Source of the DNA: Drosophila miranda
Lineage: Eukaryota; Arthropoda; Insecta; Diptera; Drosophilidae
Direction of reading: 5' to 3'
Length of the DNA: 64,000 nt
Assembly: GCF_003369915.1 (NCBI RefSeq)
Contig: NW_022881614.1
Coordinates: forward strand, 13,384,001 to 13,448,000
A program made the translations under genes and the position numbers. Position 1 is the first letter of the stretch. Each line of letters starts with the position of its first letter. The notes beneath the pieces are model-generated. The model was given only the letters and a program-made list of their open reading frames with translations. It made no database searches and was not told where the DNA came from. Shown one piece after another: positions 60,561-64,000 of this stretch.

Positions 60561-60648
60561 CGGGATAGCCGGCAGCGGTACGGCAGAATAATGGGATGCC
60601 GTTCGTCGTACTTCAGAAAGGTAGAAGTTGCGATACGGCCACATGCTC

Positions 60649-61697
60649 TTATGACCTTGGCGCTGGCCGCTTCTCGCTTAAGCAGTGATACTCTTGGGAG
60701 TATTCCCTGCGCTGAGTCTCTATGATAAGAGTGCGCTCAGCTTCGCTAATGTCTTCGCTTGCAAGGTGGTCCTCTTGTCCGGTGACCAGCTTCCGGCAGC
60801 GTTTTGTGAAGCGAAGGACATAAGCACGGACTCGCAGGGCTCTCTCCAGATTGGATAACCGATCGAGGAAGTCTTCGGATAGGCTCGGTGCAAAATGAAC
60901 CTTCAGAGCACGTTGCTCGAGGGTTATCACGGGATCGTCCCCGCCTTGGGCTGGCCATTGATGCCGGGTCCCTTGCAACCACACTGGTCCGTGCCACCAG
61001 AGTTGGTTCTCGACGAGCTCCTGTAAGGATACGCCCCTGCTGGTGAGGTCGGCGGGATTTTGTGCGGACGGAACGTGACCCCAATTCTCGACCTCGGGGG
61101 CTTGCGAAATTCTGGTCATTCGGTTGGCCACGAAGGTAGTCCAGTGGCAAGCAGGCTTTTTCAGCCAGGACAGGTCTATAGCGGAATCTGTCCAGAAGTA
61201 ACAGGTTGTAGGTGCGCTTGGCATATTTGGCAGGATAGCCGTCGCCATTTCGGACAGTAGCACGGCGCCGCATATCTCTAACCGGGGGAGCGATACAGTC
61301 TTAACGGCTGCGACTCGTGTTTTCGCGGTGAGCAACTGCACCTTGACCAGGTGGTCAGTCTCGATGCGTACGTAGATCGCCGCACCGTACGCCTTTTCGG
61401 ACGCATCGCAAAGTCCGTGATGCTCGACCCTTACAGATGAAGAAGATCGGAAGATCTTCGTCCCATCCCACTTCTTGCAACCAGATCTCTTGCATGAAGA
61501 TCTTTGACCGGACAATGAAAGGAGCCAACAACAACGCAGGGTCGAACAACCTTGCTATCTGGGAAAGCACCGCTCGCTTGGTATAGGATGCCGTAGATGC
61601 CAGTTCTGGCGGAACGAAGTGTAAAGTGCCCTGTAGCTTTGGGGAAATTCACTCGGGGAATAGGATAGCTTCTCGGCAGACCAAAATTCAGGTACAT
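60649..61697 (-). pseudogene. BEL/Pao RT end and RNase H
   Basis: Typical BEL motifs: the PRVNFPKATGHFTL-type pattern (61640s) and LFDPALLLAPF. RNase H: DASEKAYGAAIYVR, LPRLEICGAVLLSEM, FWTDSAIDLSWL and NPADLTSRG. At least one frame change near 61500 separates the RT-connection part from RNase H. Confidence 0.82.
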
Positions 61698-61700
61698 CTG

Positions 61701-63194
61701 TGCGTCCTAACAGCACTGGGGGTGGAAGAAAAAGAAAAATAAACGCGCCACCTATAGGTCAAGGATCGTATCTGAGGAAAGAGTAATGGAAGTTGACAGT
61801 TGAAGGGTCGAGCAGAGAAAGTAGGGTCCGAGTGTCGAGGCAGAATAGCATTCGCTCTTTTTCGTCTTGGACACTGAGCCAACTGGTAGCTTCTAGTGAA
61901 GCTCAGGAAGTAGGTACGTTGATCAACCTAGCGGTTTGAAGTGAAGTGTGAAGAGTAAAGGAAAATTTTTGCTTAGATTCGGAAAAGTGCGCGAGCTTGC
62001 TAGAAAGAGAAAGAAAAGCAGTCAGCAAAGAAATTCCACTGCTAAATTGGGGCAGATCCGCGGGTAAGTGGAGGAGAGCTTTGCAGCGCCTCAGCAGTAC
62101 ATGTTTTCAAGCAGTCGGAACTTTTGCTACCCCTTAGGTTTGGCACCCCAGCCGCAGTTAAATATCAAGGCAAAGAGCACCGCTGCAACATAAATCCACC
62201 TGGCAAGGGGAAGGCACAGCAGAGGGGAACCATAAACAAGGGGAACCTAGAGCGCAGCAGAGGCGATAATAATTCGGCTAAGGCTGGCCTACCCGAATCT
62301 CAGTTTAATCTCAAGGCAAAAAGAGCACCGCTTCAACATAAATGCACCTGGCAAGGGGAATGCAAAGCAGAGGGGAACCATAAACAAGGGGAAGCTAGAG
62401 CCAAGCAGAGACGAGAATAATTCGACCAAGGCTGGCCTAACTAGCTGAAGAAAGAGACAGTTGCCGTTGGGAAGCAGCATGTCGTGTATCGCGAGCAGAT
62501 CAAAAGAAAACGAAAACCAATTTTCGATCAAACTTTTTTTTTTGTAAGCGGAAGAACCCTTCGTCTCAGTGCCGCAGTGTCATAGAACTCCAGTGGTTGA
62601 ACCGAAACCGAAAAGCCAGAGCGAGTTAACGGAAAGGTAGCGGGATCGGCTCAAATTTTCGGTCGAACGCAGAAGGAGAGAGAGTGCGAGTAGACGGGAA
62701 AGGAGAAAAGAATAGGAAGAGGAAGTAGAGCAAATGAGTAAAATAATGAATTTATAATAAGCTAAAGAAAAAAAAAAAAACATACCTATTAATTCCACTG
62801 CAAAGGGGTAAGGGGGATTTCGTTGTGCTCTCCTAGGGCGAGTGTGAGTGCAAGTGCCAGTTTACACATACAGGTACAACAACAAAAATAAATGAATAAA
62901 AAACTCTTGATCCCTCACGAAGATTTATCAGCTGGCATCGAGAAAGCGCTTTCGCCGATGGACCGCAACACTACAAAAGAAACAGTGAGTAAATAAAACC
63001 ATAAAGCGAAGTCATTTTAATAATCGGTTCTGCCGATGATGACAATTGGCTAAAACACACTTGTTCTATTGGGGAGAAACGAAAAAGAAATGCGGTTACT
63101 TTGTAAGTCTGTTGAGCCGTCAATCGAGCGTTTAAGTTTGAGAGAGGGGATCAGCTGCTGACGCAGCAAGGCCAATCTTTGAGTTTCGAAGAAT
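61701..63194. other. Unclassified repeat-rich DNA
   Basis: No protein recognised. Purine-rich on the + strand; contains the tandem duplication at 62155 and an A14 run at about 62767. It may be leader or LTR sequence of a retroelement in either orientation. Confidence 0.4.
62155..62440. repeat. Two-copy tandem repeat of ~140 bp
   Basis: Copy 1 about 62155-62291, copy 2 about 62301-62440, each with CAAGGCAAA..GAGCACCGCT, CACCTGGCAAGGGGAA, AGAGGGGAACCATAAACAAG and AAGGCTGGCCTA. The two differ at scattered bases and small indels. Confidence 0.85.
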
Positions 63195-63525
63195 AACGAG
63201 GGGGAACGTTGTGAGTTGCTGCGGACACCGCAACTCTACAGTTATACCCGATACTAAGTCAGTATGGCTCTCCTCCGGCAGACGCCGCTAATATTAAACG
63301 ACACGACAAAGAGTGCGTGCGTGATCTGATCCAGATTCAGCAATCTGATATATATGATCATTATCTATGATTCTGCGTTTTTAGTTTTCTCGTATCCTCA
63401 ATATTGTGGATGCAACAGATTTTCGTCCTTTGTGGGGCGGAAGGGGGTGGGGCGAAACTTTGAGATATACGTTTTATAGTGAGATCTAACAGGAGTGCGG
63501 ATACCAAATTTAGTTACTCTAGCTA
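63195..63525 (-). mobile_element. Helentron copy U23, inverted, truncated
   Basis: Starts AACGAGGGGGAACGTTG. An internal deletion joins GAGTGCGTGCG to TGATCTGATCC (about 63321). It ends in the third internal repeat (TTACTCTAGC), where a + strand copy begins. Confidence 0.87.
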
Positions 63526-64000
63526 TAAAAGCTAGAGCAACCAAATTTGGTATCCACCCTCCTAATATATCGGACCGAGACGAGTTTGTTTCAAAATTTC
63601 GCCACACCCCCTTCACCCCCGCAAAGGACGAAAATCTGGAGATATTAAAAAATCTCAGAGACTATTACGGCTAGAGTAACCAGACCTGTTAGATCTTACT
63701 ATAAAAAGTGTATCTCAAAATTTCGCCCCACCCCCTTCCGCATACACAAAGGACGAAAATCTGTTGCATCCACAATATTGCACATTCGAGAAAACTAAAA
63801 ACGCGGAATCATAGATAATGACCATATCTATCAGATTGCTGAATCTGGATCAGATCAGATCATTTTTATAGCCAATAGGAACAAATCAATTTGCAGTGGC
63901 TACGCAGCGCCCGACGTCACGCTCAGACTGATTTTCTGTCTCTCTCGCACGCACTCCTTGTCGTGTCGTTTAATATTAGCGGCGTCTGCCGGAGGAGAGC
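63526..64000 (+). mobile_element. Helentron copy U24, 5' truncated, running off the window
   Basis: Begins inside the second internal repeat (AAAAGCTAGAGCAACC) and continues to GGAGGAGAGC near the 3' end. With U23 it forms a fold-back, both 3' ends pointing outward. Confidence 0.87.

Larger units (their letters stand above)
58240..61700 (-). mobile_element. Degraded BEL/Pao-superfamily retrotransposon on the - strand
   Basis: Reading from high to low coordinates: end of RT and RNase H, then integrase, then a further region with zinc-knuckle and protease-like motifs. LTRs, gag proper and the main RT domain are not seen. Several frameshifts. The position of the knuckle/protease region after integrase is unusual (see the 58240-59337 entry). 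Confidence 0.82.

Overview
The window is eukaryotic and looks like Drosophila of the obscura group. It has GT-AG introns, insect genes with clear orthologues (imd, the vigilin Dp1, a TPD52-family gene, an epsilon-class glutathione S-transferase, PIG-O), and dozens of copies of an INE-1/DINE-1-like (ISY-type) Helentron. As far as I recall, the recognisable genes lie on D. melanogaster 2R, which is Muller element C. Two host genes are broken (GST decapitated, PIG-O carrying many lesions) while imd, Dp1 and the TPD52 gene are intact, and transposons fill most of the remaining space. This mixture fits a young degenerating neo-sex chromosome such as the D. miranda neo-Y. That assignment is inference, not something the sequence proves.

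Layout. Positions 1-30000 hold a head-to-tail array of about 19 Helentron copies, mostly 1.1 kb, all in + orientation. They are separated by one of four things: nothing, a ~23-bp spacer, or one of two antisense fragments of a single Ty3/gypsy-type gag gene (called gag-A and gag-B here). The array is interrupted by a truncated, rearranged copia-like copy (21127-22768) and by a nearly complete copia-like element with a 5-bp target duplication (24166-28968). At 30000-30150 the polarity flips, and two - strand Helentrons lead into the surviving C-terminal part of a GST gene (31985-32437). imd follows on the - strand (32822-33710). A defective Ty3/gypsy element on the - strand occupies about 33937-39260.

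The Dp1 upstream region (39360-43516) carries one Helentron in its last 5' intron, and the Dp1 coding region spans 43569-47746. The TPD52-family gene (49857-53242) shows at least one alternative first exon and candidate cassette exons. PIG-O (54403-57824) is a multi-lesion pseudogene. A degraded BEL/Pao element on the - strand (58240-61700), unclassified repeat-rich DNA, and a fold-back Helentron pair (63195-64000) finish the window.

How it fits together: the intact genes act in unrelated processes (Imd innate immune signalling, RNA binding, membrane traffic), so there is no operon-like logic. The unifying theme is transposon biology. A Helentron that cut into a gag gene appears to have been amplified, together with its gag flanks, into a satellite-like array with higher-order structure. 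This array is the most unusual thing in the window.
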